Below are positions 9,341-19,718 of a stretch of 64,000 bases of DNA, piece after piece. Numbering within the stretch: the first letter of the stretch is position 1; each line of letters begins with the position of its first letter. The notes under the pieces were generated by a model. It did not search any database, was not told where the DNA came from, and was given only the letters and a program-made list of their open reading frames with translations. Source of the stretch: Aurantiochytrium sp. KH105 (Eukaryota > Sar > Bigyra > Thraustochytrida > Thraustochytriidae). The translations under genes were made by a program, and so were the position numbers. The stretch is from positions 942,940 to 1,006,939 of the forward strand of contig BGKB01000044.1 in assembly GCA_003116975.1 (NCBI GenBank), in the 5' to 3' direction.

Positions 9341-10543
9341 ATGCAAAGCCGAATGGAAAGGTATCGGAAGCTTCGCGAGCGCGCGGGGCGGCGTGGAGAG
9401 GGCAAGGTCGCGGCAGGCGCGGCAATGGCGGCGATGATGTCGTTTGTGGTCGTGCTGAGCGTTGTGGTGCTGGGTCTGCAAGCGTATCTTGCGTCGGCCA
9501 GTCTGGAGGAATGCGAAGCCGGTGCCGCCGCGGGGTCGCGCGCTTGCGTGCAGCGCGAGGAGGTCGCAACGGGAGGCAGAGGCGTCGTAGTGTGCGAGGC
9601 AGACCGCGTGATAACGTCCTCGCGCGTGGTGGCGGTCGCAGATGTCCATGGGGACCTCGAGCGGCTCGAGCAGGCCTTGGAGCTGGCGGGCCTCGTGACG
9701 CCGGGCCCACGTGCCGAGGAGCGGCACTGGGCGGGCGGCGACGCGGTGCTGGTGCAGACGGGGGACATTATTGACCGCGGGCCGGACACGGTGCGCATTT
9801 TCGATTGGCTTTCTCGATTGCGGTCCGAGGCGGTCGAAGCCGGGGGCTGTGTGGTGCAGCTTTTGGGGAATCATGAGCTCATGAACCTCGCCGGAGATTT
9901 GAGGTACGCGGACGCGCAGGAGACGGCGCAATTTGGCGGGATTGCGGCGCGACGACGCGAGCTAGGTGCCGGATCTAGGCTCGGAGACTTTTTGCGTGCG
10001 CTTCCCGTGGCGGCCCGTGTGACGCAGCTTGACGTGGAGGCCGATCCTGCTGCAGACGATTACTCTTACAAACATGGCCCTGGTGCTGGTGCTGTTGCTG
10101 CTGGTTCTCCGGAGGAAGAGAATGATGAGGAGAGTTACAAAGGCACTGCGTTTACGACGATTTTTGCGCACGCGGGGGTGCCCGCGTGGTTGGCCTCCAC
10201 GCACTCTGTGAGTGACATCAACGAGGATGTGCGTCGGCTGTTGATGGGCTCGAGCGAGCGTCAGGTGCAGCGGCATAGTGTGACAAATAAGCTGTTTCTT
10301 GGGCAGGGTTTGCTCTGGACGCGGCGATACGCTGAGCCGAATGAGGGGGAAGTGTGTGCCGAGTTGAACCAGATGCTTTCTTCTTTGAACGCGCATCGTA
10401 TGCTCGTTGGACATACGGTGCAGCAAACGGGCCGGCCGACGATTCGTTGCGGAGGGAGACTGGTGCTCGCCGATACGGGTATGAGTCGCGCTTACGGTGG
10501 CGGCTTATCGGTGGTGGAGCTGCAGCCTTGGCTTACTTCTTGA
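9341..10543 (+). CDS. Shewanella-like (SLP) protein phosphatase, membrane-anchored
   Basis: The 400-aa product is a metallophosphoesterase of the PPP superfamily. The metal-binding motifs appear in order: DVHG near residue 101, GDIIDRG near 141, GNHE near 175, the His of FAHAG near 275 and VGHT near 355. The layout, including the short GNHE spacing and the C-terminal LVLADTGMSRAYGG block, matches the bacterial-type SLP group found in plants and protists, not PP1/PP2A. A basic N-terminus (residues 1-25) followed by a hydrophobic stretch at about 28-48 predicts a type II signal anchor or cleaved signal peptide, so the catalytic domain is probably luminal or extracytoplasmic. The ATG is the first in frame. 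Its 3' end converges on the Gln/Asn-rich gene 203 bases away. SLP substrates are probably phosphoproteins; none can be named here. Confidence 0.9.
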   Translation: MQSRMERYRKLRERAGRRGEGKVAAGAAMAAMMSFVVVLSVVVLGLQAYLASASLEECEAGAAAGSRACVQREEVATGGRGVVVCEADRVITSSRVVAVADVHGDLERLEQALELAGLVTPGPRAEERHWAGGDAVLVQTGDIIDRGPDTVRIFDWLSRLRSEAVEAGGCVVQLLGNHELMNLAGDLRYADAQETAQFGGIAARRRELGAGSRLGDFLRALPVAARVTQLDVEADPAADDYSYKHGPGAGAVAAGSPEEENDEESYKGTAFTTIFAHAGVPAWLASTHSVSDINEDVRRLLMGSSERQVQRHSVTNKLFLGQGLLWTRRYAEPNEGEVCAELNQMLSSLNAHRMLVGHTVQQTGRPTIRCGGRLVLADTGMSRAYGGGLSVVELQPWLTS

Positions 10544-10746
10544 AAAGCGACTGGAGTTGTGTTCCAGTCAGTAGAAAATGAAACAAAAAGATGACTTTGA
10601 CCCTGCGAAAGATTTGTTTTTTTTTTTGGAGGGGGGGGGAGGGGAATTGGGAAGCTCGATACACGCGCGCGCGATTCGGTCAAGAAGGAAAGGTGGGGTT
10701 AATTTTTTTGGAAAACATCAAAATTGTTGCGCTTATAGGTACATGC

Positions 10747-11829
10747 TCATGCGTAGGTGACAGATTTGCGAGAAGAGTGTTCTTCCGTGTTGCTCCGGCC
10801 GGCCGTGGACAAGACAACCGTCGCGAGAAGCTTGATGAAGAGAATGGTGGCGAGAAACATGTCCCAGTACGAGACGTCGGAGGCGGCGCGCTTGCGCTTG
10901 GCAAGCGAGTGGTTGTTGACGCGTGTGACATTTGTGGCCCTCCTGATTTGCGGGTAGTGCTGATGGCGGCGCGAATGGCCCTGCATCGTTGCGCGCGCTC
11001 GCTGCGAGGAGGTGGCATTGTGGGATTGTGCGCCATTGAGAAAGAGCGGCGAGTTTGGCGAGTTCGAGGACGAGGGTGGGGAAATGCGGGATGCTGAGGA
11101 CACGCCGGACGCGTATTGTACGTTGATGGGCGTGGGCGGCGTTTCGGAGTGTGCAGGTTTATCGCAGCGCCACGAGTTGCTCGCGAACATCATTTCGCCG
11201 AACTCGTCGTTGGGCATGTCCTTAAAGTCGGGGCGCAGGCGCTTCATGTGCCTGCGTCTGCCGATGGCGCGGAACGCTTGGCGTTTGTCCATGCGCTCCT
11301 CGTCGCTGAGGTCATACTCGATGACGGTGACGTCCTCGACAAAGACGGTGCGTCGCGGGCTTTTCTGTGCGTGTTTTGTTGCGTTGGCGTTGCGCTGTGC
11401 GTGTTTCCGGGTGGGCTTTGGTGTACTTGCGACGGGGCGTTGCAGCTGCTGCTGTTGCTGCATGTGCTGAACGTTTTTGTTGTTTTCATTTTGCTCGTCT
11501 TCGTCGTCGCTGCTGGATTTTGTTTCTGTTGCTGGCGGGAGTGCCTGTGATGGTGATGGTGGTCGCGACGGCTCTTCTAGCCTTCGCGTCCGCCGCGCGA
11601 GGCGCGTTGTGTTGTTGTTGTTGTTGTTGTTTTGGTTATTGTTGTTGTTGGCGCTCATTTCCTGCGCGAGCGCTGCGAGTCTGTGAATCTGCGCGGGCCC
11701 GAGCTTTTGCAGGAGGATCTGCTGCTGCTGGCTGCGCACGTGCATCTTGGCCTCTTGCTGCTGCTGCTGCTTCTTGCCGAGCGTGACGCAAAGAACTTCG
11801 TGTCTCATCTCGCGCGCGGCCTTGCACAT
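10747..11829 (-). CDS. Uncharacterised Gln/Asn-rich protein with C-terminal membrane segment
   Basis: The 360-aa product matches no family I recognise. From the N-terminus it shows a Gln-rich stretch, an Asn run (about residues 66-80), a Ser/Asp/Glu-rich acidic patch and then a more conserved-looking block. That block reads FVEDVTVIEYDLSDEERMDKR, split here as FVEDVTVIEYD and LSDEERMDKR, followed by QAFRAIGRRRHMKRLRPDFKDMPNDEF in pieces around residues 170-220. A single hydrophobic segment (DMFLATILFIKLLATVVLS) lies about 20 residues from the C-terminus, which suggests tail anchoring in a membrane. The ATG at 11829 is the first Met: the open frame extends 154 codons further upstream without any ATG and is Arg/Ala low-complexity. 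The gene has an unusually long, gene-free upstream region of about 12.9 kb. Confidence 0.6.
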   Translation of the reverse strand: MCKAAREMRHEVLCVTLGKKQQQQQEAKMHVRSQQQQILLQKLGPAQIHRLAALAQEMSANNNNNQNNNNNNNTTRLARRTRRLEEPSRPPSPSQALPPATETKSSSDDEDEQNENNKNVQHMQQQQQLQRPVASTPKPTRKHAQRNANATKHAQKSPRRTVFVEDVTVIEYDLSDEERMDKRQAFRAIGRRRHMKRLRPDFKDMPNDEFGEMMFASNSWRCDKPAHSETPPTPINVQYASGVSSASRISPPSSSNSPNSPLFLNGAQSHNATSSQRARATMQGHSRRHQHYPQIRRATNVTRVNNHSLAKRKRAASDVSYWDMFLATILFIKLLATVVLSTAGRSNTEEHSSRKSVTYA

Positions 11830-12281
11830 CTTCCGCTGCGCGCGCGCCTCTCTCCTCCTTCGCCTGCGTGCCTCCGCGCCGCGCTCCCTCGCCGACCTGC
11901 CTCGGCTCGGCCTGACGCGGCTTGGCTTGGCTGGCTTGGCTTGCTTTCGGCGTCTGCTGGGCTCGAGCGATCGCCGCTCCGCCGCTCTGCTCTCTCTCGC
12001 TCTCTCCGCGTCCGTGCGCCGAGTCCCTGAGCGCCGGCCCCCCAGTCCCTCTCTCTCTCTCTGACCTCCTTCCTTCCTTCCTTCTTCCTCCCCGCCGCGG
12101 CAGCCGAGTGTCCTGAGCCTGCGCGGTGAAAGACAGGCGGGGTGCGGGCGCCCCACTCGCTCGCTCGCTCTTCGCGCTCTCTCGCGCGGGAGGCGAGCGA
12201 TGGACGCGGGCGCAGGCTGCGCGAGAACGCGCGAGCGACCGCCGGATCGAGCGAGCGACCGGCCAGCGACCGAAGGAAAGA

Positions 12282-12340
12282 AAGCAAGCAAGCAAGCAAG
12301 CGAGCGGAGCGAGGCTGGCTGGCTGGCTGGCTGGCTGGCT
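12282..12340. repeat. (AAGC)5 and (GGCT)7 microsatellites
   Basis: Perfect AAGC units at 12282-12301 are followed by perfect GGCT units at 12313-12340. Confidence 0.95.
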
Positions 12341-12920
12341 GTGCAAGCCTGCTCGCCTTGCTTCCAGGTGCCTCTGCCTGCTTGCCTGCTTGCCTCAGCC
12401 GCGTCGCGTCGAGGCCTCGCCTGCCCTCTGCTCCGCTCTGCGTGCGTGCGTCGCCCGCGGGGCTGGATTGGATGGATCGGATGGACAGACAGATGGATTG
12501 GCCTGCGCGCACTCTCGAGGCTGCGCTGTGTCGACCGAACGAAGTGGACTTGCCGCGGTCAGGCAGTCTGTCTATCGGGGGATGGGATGCGCTGGGGAGT
12601 GCGCACGAGGATCGAACGAGTGACCGAGTCAACCGACCGACCGCCCGCCCGCCCGCCCGCCTCGCCTCGCCTCGCCGGCTGCGGCTGTGCGGCTCCCGCC
12701 TCCCTCGCCTCGCCCCGCAGATCGGGATCGCGATTTGCCTGCTGCGCGGCGCGGCTCGCGTCGGTTCGGCTCGCCCAAGCAGTTGCTTACTTAGCAGCTA
12801 CTAGGCCCGGCGCGAACGCGGCCGAGAAGAACTGACAGACAGACGGACGGGGCGCCGCTCGACCGAAGGGAAACAAGGCGGCGGCAAAGATACCGCTGCT
12901 GCTCCGCCCTGCGCCTTGCC

Positions 12921-12946
12921 TTCTTTCTTTCTTTCTTTCTTTCTTT
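12921..12946. repeat. (CTTT)n microsatellite
   Basis: About six perfect TTCT/CTTT units in the gene desert. Confidence 0.95.
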
Positions 12947-13225
12947 CCCGCGCCTCTTGCGCCACAGTGGACTGCGACAGAGAGGGAGCGTGGGTCGCGG
13001 CTGCTCTGCTCTGCCTGGGGCGCCGCCCTGGCTTGCTCTGCTCTGCTCTGCTTTGCCCTCTCTCTGCTCTGGCGAAAGGGGGGGAAGCCAGGCAGGATGG
13101 ATGGGTGTATGGATGGATGGATGAATGGATGGGTATCGCGGATGCGGCTTGCCCGCCCTCGCCTTCTTTCCAACAGCAGCGGCGCCGGAGACCTCGAGAC
13201 CGGCCGCGGTGTCTGCGCGTGTGTG

Positions 13226-13308
13226 CTACTAGCTAGCTAGCTAACTAGCTAGCTAGCGCTGGCCGGCCAGGTAGTTAGCTAGCTAGCTCGTTGGTTAGTA
13301 GCTAGCTG
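13226..13308. repeat. (TAGC)n imperfect array
   Basis: Two blocks of the self-complementary-rich unit TAGC/CTAG (13226-13257 and 13271-13308) flank a GGCCGGCC palindrome. Because CTAG is palindromic, the whole stretch can fold on itself. Confidence 0.9.
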
Positions 13309-13394
13309 GCCACGGCGAAGAGGAAGACGCGCACCAGAGCCGAGGAAACCCGGACCGGTCGAGACGCTGCGCCTGTGCTCCGATCTGCCTTGCC

Positions 13395-13424
13395 TTGGCT
13401 TGGCTTGGCTTGGCTTGGCTTGGC
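13395..13424. repeat. (TTGGC)6 microsatellite
   Basis: Six perfect pentanucleotide units. Confidence 0.95.
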
Positions 13425-14981
13425 TGCCTTGGCTTGCCTTGCTGTGCTGCTCTGGGCTCGGGTTGGTTGGTTTGTTTGAATATGTCGAATTTGGTTTTGC
13501 AGATGCTGCCTGCGTGGGTTGGCTCGGAATGAACGAATGAACGAATGAACGAGCGCGCGCAGGGCTCTGGAAAGCGAGGCGATCGATCGCGCTCGATGCG
13601 CGGGCTTGGCCTGCTCGCTCGCTCGCCTGCGTGCGTGCGTGCTTGCGAGGCTGCCCCGTCGGCGCTGCGTCAGCACGCGGAAGCGGGGGGCGAGACTCTT
13701 TGCGCTGGTGGCGCTTGCTCGCGACAACCGCTCTGCGTGACGCCGCCGCGGCTCTCTCTCGCGCTGCACGCGTACGTGCGTGCTCGCTCGCTCGCTGGCC
13801 AGCCAGCCTGCCCGCCTGCACGCGCCGCGCCTCCGCTCGCGCGCGCGCGCTCGTCAGCCCGCGCCGCGCCTCGCGCCGCGCTTCTTGGCTTTCTCTCGCG
13901 CCGCTCGCCTGCCTTGCCTGGCCTCGCGTTGCTCGCCGAGGTTTCTTTCTCCCGCCTTTCGCGCTCGCTGTTCGCGTCGATGCCGCAAGGCCTTCGCCGC
14001 CGCCGCGCGACTGCGCTCGCCTCGCTCTGCGCCGGCTTCGGACCTCGCCGCGCGCGCTGCGCGTGGCCTCTGCTCGCTCGCCGCTCGCTCGCCGCTCGCT
14101 CGCTGCCTGCCTGCCTGCCTGGCCGCGCTCCGTGCCGCGGGCGCGCTGCTGCTCTCGGTTTGCTTTGCCTTGCCTCGCCTCGCTTTCTCGCTTTCTCGCC
14201 TCCTTTCTTCTTTCTTGCCTTCTTTCCTTCCTGCCTGCTTTCCTCGCCTTTCCGCAGCCGGCGGGAAATGCGAAAGAGGTTACCGGGCCTCTCTGGCGCG
14301 TCACCCCTTCCAGGAGCGAGCCGAGCCGGAGGAGGGAGGGGGAGGAGGAAGGAGGCGCCGCCGCCGCAAGTGCGGAATGGACGCCCGCCAGTCGGATTCC
14401 CGCCGCCGCAAGTGCAGAATCAAGCGGCCGGCCGGCCGGCCGACCGGAGGAGGCGGGCGATCGGCAGGTCGGCCAGGGCGGGAGGGAGGGAGGGGGGAAG
14501 AGTTGGACGCAGAGAGAAACAGGAAAGGCTCGCAGCAGCCAGGTGCGCGAGACCGCGGCGCGAGACCGCAGCGCTTTCGTGCTTGCTGTCTTGGTTTCTT
14601 TTCTGTTTCCTGGTGGGTTAGATGGTTGGTTGAATGGTTGGTTGGTTGGTTGGTACTAGGTGGGTTGGTTGGTGGCGGCTCGGTCTCGCTCGGCCTTGGC
14701 ATTACGATAGTATACAATGCTTCATGCGGTTGGTTGATTGAAAGAATATAACAATAATAAGACGGATGGGCGGGCACCCACCGAGTGACCTTGAGAAAAA
14801 GGAAAGGCGACGAAAGGAAATGAGACGAGGGCTTAACAATGATCACTCACAATCCATCGATCGATCCGATTCGATTGTTTGGTTGGCTTGCTGACTTGCT
14901 GGCTGGCTGGCTGGCTGGTTACTTGATCCATTGGAATCCGAACCGCAGCCGCGCCACCCGATCTAATGCATATCGACAAGC

Positions 14982-15005
14982 GCAGTGCAGTGCAGTGCAG
15001 TGCAG
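14982..15005. repeat. (GCAGT)n microsatellite
   Basis: Almost five perfect GCAGT units. Confidence 0.95.
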
Positions 15006-15967
15006 CAGCAAAAAAATTGCAAGTATGAAACGCAAGGAAAGAGTGCGCTGTAGAGCAAGGACAAGGAAACGCCACGCACGCGAAGCAACAAAAGAAAAAA
15101 GAAAAGAAAAGAAAACAACGTAAAACAAAGAATGCTCAGCCAGAAAAAGAAATCGCCAACCTCGCCTGAACTCGAAAGCAAAACTTGCAACCAACTAAAA
15201 AATCAACAAACGAAAAGCCAACAGCGAAAACGAAAGAAAAAAGAAAGGCCTCGAATTCCACCCCGCGACAAGGCCTCTCTCCTCTCTTCCTCGGTCCTCG
15301 CTTGCTTGATTTTGGCCAGTCAGCCAGGCAGCCAGCCGGCCGCGCCGTGAGCGAGCGCGCCAGATTCCTCTGGCTAGTGAGGATGCTGATGCAAGCCTTT
15401 CTTTCTCCGCCTCTGCGATCGATCGATCAGCCAGCACCACTTGAAACGCAGCGCCTGATCAGAGCTTGCCCGAGTGCCTCTTTCTCCTTTTTCTCGCCCT
15501 GCCTCCCTCCTTGCCAGCCAGCCAGCCAGCTAGCCACTGCCAGATCTGGCGTGCGCCATCGGCGGCAAAAGGGCGCGCGCCGTGGAGCCGCGCGGCGGCG
15601 GCGGGAGCAGGCCGGCGGCGGAGAGAGGAGGAAGCCCGCCGCGCGGACTCGGGACGACCGGGCGAGACGAGTGGACGCGAGCCCGAACGAAGTGAAAGAG
15701 AGAGCCGAAGGCGAGGAAGGAAAGGAAAGAATGAATGGAAAAGGAAAGAATGAGAGAGAAGAATTTTGAAAAAAAGAAAAGAAAGAAAGAAAGAAAGAAA
15801 GACCGGCGGTACGCGGGCGCATTTGGAACGGTTTCGCGGCGCCAGTCTCGCGCAGCGCGGGAACGCGAGGGCGCGCCCGGCCAGGCCATTTCACGGCGCC
15901 GCTCCGAGGCCGCACGGCCGCCGTTCCGGGGCCGAGAAAGCGGTAGCGGGCGGCCAGGCGACAGACT

Positions 15968-16004
15968 AACAAACAAACAAACAAACAAACAAACAAACAA
16001 ACAA
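15968..16004. repeat. (AAAC)9 microsatellite
   Basis: About nine perfect AAAC units. Confidence 0.95.
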
Positions 16005-16224
16005 TCAGACAGAAGGCGCGAGCGACACCATGCTGGCCGTCTGATGACCGAGATGGGCGCTACGCCGCTGTGGGGAGAGCGTGTCTGCAGAAGCTGCGCG
16101 GCGGGCCACAGTGCCGTTCTGGGCGCTGTGGGGAGCGAAAGACTAAAGCAACGGAGCGTCCCCCCAGCCGTGGCCGCAGCCAAGCGAGCTCACTAGGCTG
16201 ATTGATTTCCTGGACGACTGCCTA

Positions 16225-16257
16225 CCTGCCTGCCTGCCTGCCTGCCTGCTTGCCTGC
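16225..16257. repeat. (CCTG)n microsatellite
   Basis: About eight CCTG units with one CTTG variant near the end. Confidence 0.93.
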
Positions 16258-16404
16258 ATGCCATCTTGCCTGCATTCTTGCCCGCCCGCCTGCCCGGCCG
16301 ACCGACCGACCTACAGCGACGCTTGCCCGTGATCCGCGATGTGCGCTCTGGAGGCTCCGCGCCGCTCCGGCCAACTGGCTAGGCAGGTCGCACGCACCCC
16401 GAAC

Positions 16405-16428
16405 GAAGGAAGGAAGGAAGGAAGGAAG
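16405..16428. repeat. (GAAG)6 microsatellite
   Basis: Six perfect GAAG units. Confidence 0.95.
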
Positions 16429-17934
16429 AAATGAGGGAGCGAACGGACGAGCTGCGCGGGTGCTCGCTCCACCCGCCCGCCTGCCTGCAAGCCAGCCTGC
16501 CGGTTCTATCCTTTACTAGCCGTCCAATCGATCATTCGATCACTCGAACTTCCATACTTGAATCGATCAAAACACCAGTCAGGCAATCAACAATCCAACC
16601 ATCCAGTGCATCAAACGATCATTCCCACTCTGCACCGCCGAGCCAGGCGCTGCGGGTGTAGTGTGGGATCGGGATCCGCAACGGTCAAGTTGGCAATGCG
16701 TCCGCCTGTGAACGAGTGAGTAAGTGACCAAGAAAGAAAAAGGAAAGTAAGAAACAAAGCAAAGCAGGAAACACGGGCAGCGGCCACGCACCCGACCACC
16801 CGGCCACCCAGCCGCCCGGCCTTCTCGTCAGGTCGCTGCCGCCGACCCAGCCAGGTAGCTCCCCCTCGCTTCATTCATCGCGACGGCGGCCGCACGTCAA
16901 GCCCTCCGCGCGGAAGACGGCCGCCACGGACAGCAAGCAGCGCCAACCGTCGCCGCACTCGAGCCGACCGGCCGCGGCGAGGGCGGGACGCGAGAAGAAA
17001 CAAGACGCAGCATCTATACCGCAGCTCCTGCAGGCAGCTCCTGCAGCTTCGCGGCAGTGCTCTCGCTGTCTGGAAAACAAAAGCCGCGGCCAGTTGGCAG
17101 CCAACCTGGCTGCATAATTGAGTTTTGTGGCCGCGAGGAGGAGGACGAGCGACGCTCGACGCAAGAATCCGTAGCAGGGACCGCGAGGCCTTGCGGCACG
17201 AGACAGAAAAGGGCACAAGGACGGCCGCGGGGAGGAGAGCCGAAGAATAAGCGCGGTGCCGAGACGCGCGTCGGGGACGAGGCCTCCGGTGCCGGCCCAC
17301 AGTACGGTGGTGTGGGCCGTTTGCGCTACCATCGACGCGTCCGAGGCCTTGAGCTGCGGGGCCCGGGAGACGCCAGCAAAGAAACGAACCGATGACGCGC
17401 TGGCGCGAAGTAAGCTCTGCAGGCCAGGCAGGCGCAAACCGCGTCCGTCGACTCGAGTCAGAGTGTCGACGTCCCATGCCTCGGTGAATCCGGCGGGCGC
17501 CTCTCTCCCTTTCCCCCACTCCCCCCTCACGGGCGCCCCGCACGCGTCCCCTCCGTCCCTTCCCCCCGCAAACCCCTCTGCCCGCAGCCGCCGCTCCCCG
17601 CAGCCAAGAGCCCCCCATCTCCGTCCAGGGGGGACGCGGTGCGGCGCGGCCAGCGCAACGGCACCCTGCCAACGCCTTTCTTTCTTTCTTTCTGTGCGGC
17701 AAGGCGAGGCGAGACAAGAGGCCTCTGCGACCTTTCCTTTTCCTTCTCTTGCGCTTCGGCCAGGCGGGTGGGCAGCTGCATCTGCAGCTGGAGTTGCCGC
17801 CAGTCCCTCGCCCGACGCTGAAGTGAAGCCCGCGCTCGCTGGTCGCCGGCGGGGCAGACAGTGACCATAAGTGCAGCGCTTGCTGCCACCGTAATGGTAC
17901 CGTCCGCGCCTTTCCACGCAGCGCTGGTGCAGGT

Positions 17935-17965
<31 letters not shown>
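17935..17965. repeat. (AGGC)n microsatellite
   Basis: Nearly eight perfect AGGC units. Confidence 0.95.
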
Positions 17966-19695
17966 TTCTCTCTGGAGCTGCCTCCGCGTCGCTCGCGGCG
18001 CGCCTGGGCAGCCCAAGCAGGTAGTAGCATCGCAAGTAGCAGCCCGGCAACTAACTCGCTGCCTGTCGCAGTCGCCAGCTAGGTCGCTGTCGCCGGTGCT
18101 CTCGAGGGCACGCGCGTGGGGAAGGAAGGAAAGAGTAGGAAGGAACGAGGCGTGAAGGCAGCAACCATGGCAACTGCAACTCGAAAGGGACAGGAAGGCA
18201 AGAATGACGCGGAAAAGAGGAAGGAATGGAAGGAAGAAAGGCGCAGGAGCGCTCTTTCTCCCTCCTTCCATCCCTCCCTTCGTGGCGAAAGACCTGCTGC
18301 CGGCCGCCACCGCTGTCGGTCGCCTCGCTGGCCGGTCGGCCGGTCGCCATGGTCGGTCGGTCGGTCACTAGCCACGTGGATGGACGGATGGACGGCGATC
18401 ACTTTATCGCCCGCGTCGACCCGCATCGATCTGGCTGGCTGGCGGGCCGCTGGAAACCTTCTTTCTTTACTCCATCGCCTCGTCCCTTCGATCAGGAACG
18501 CCGCGGCGCAAGGGAGGAAGGGAGGGAGGGAGCGAGGGAGGGAGGCGAAACGAGCGGGGAAGAATGAAAGCATGAAGGAAGGCATGGCGCGCGCACTCCG
18601 TATCCTTGAGCAGCGTCGATCCGGGAGGGAGCCAAGGCGCGGCCGCTTCCGGTTCAACAACCCGCGCGGCGTCGCTCGGCTACCAGGACGAAGCAAGGAA
18701 GGAAGCTGCAGTCGGGAGGCAGAAGATCGCGTCGCGTACCGCAGGCGTCAGCTGCAGCGTCCCGCACGCGCCGCAGCCGCTGCCGCCAACCAACTCTCCC
18801 ACGCCGGCCAGAGGTGGCGCGAGCTCCTTTGATCCCTGTCCTCTCCTCCCGCCGGCGCTAGCGAGCCGTAGCGCGCGCCGTAGCGAGCGCAGCAGTGCGG
18901 AGGGACGCGAATAGAAGCAGCCGCGTCGATCCGCCCGCCACGACGTCCTTCTTTCTTTCTTCCCCGCCCGCCCGGGCACGCGCTCCCGCGGGGCTGCTAC
19001 GGCGCGGCCTTCGCTGAGCACTCGCCGGTGCCTCTCCGAGCTTCCCGTACCGCCGCGCCGCCCGCGACAGCGAGGACGCGGCCGCGCAGGAGGTGCGCCG
19101 GGAAGCGACGCGAAAGCGGCCTCGCCTCGCGGGGACTGGCTGGCCGACCGGCGATGGCGGTGGATCGACCGGCGATGGATTGGATCGACCGGCACGCGGG
19201 GGCGGGTCGAGCCGGTCCAGGCGCGCGAGGAGAAGGGAGGAGGCGAAGGGAAGAAACGAAGCGAGAGGCTGGAGACGGTCGCGATCCTGGCGGCCAGGGA
19301 GCGGCGGTATGGCGCGACGGCGAGGAGGCGGGAAGAGGCGAGGCGGCAGGATCGATCGCGCAAAGTGCAGCTGCCTGCAGCAGAGCGGCGGCCGTGGCGT
19401 GGTTGGACGGGCGGTGGTGACGAGGGAGGAGAAGAGGCTGGGAAGTGAAACGGGGCGAGGCGCAACGAGCAGCGCACCGCAGAAAGCGACGCGGAGAGAA
19501 GAGGAGAGGAGATCGTTCCGTGGGGAGTAGGTCGGTCGGTCGGTCGGCCAGACTCTGCCAGCCAGCCAGGGCGTGACGGCGGCGCAACGTAGACCAGCAC
19601 GGCAGCTTGGCTCGCTTTACATTGATAATAAAAGGAGGCCGCGTCCAACCTCTTTGGTCCGCACGCACGCTTGTGGTCGCAAGTCGCCTCTGGGT

Positions 19696-19718
19696 GCTAG
19701 CTAGCTAGCTAGCTAGCT
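19696..19718. repeat. (GCTA)n microsatellite
   Basis: Almost six GCTA units; the same self-complementary unit as at 13226-13308. Confidence 0.95.

Noticed and set aside
11830-12291. 154-codon N-terminal extension of the Gln/Asn-rich protein
   Set aside because: It contains no ATG, only a TTG at its beginning, and is Arg/Glu/Ala repeat sequence.
16871-18310. Minus-strand open frame of 479 codons in the desert
   Set aside because: The translation is Arg/Ala/Ser/Leu low complexity without any domain, it overlaps equally long frames on both strands, and it is explained by GC-rich repeats lacking stop codons.
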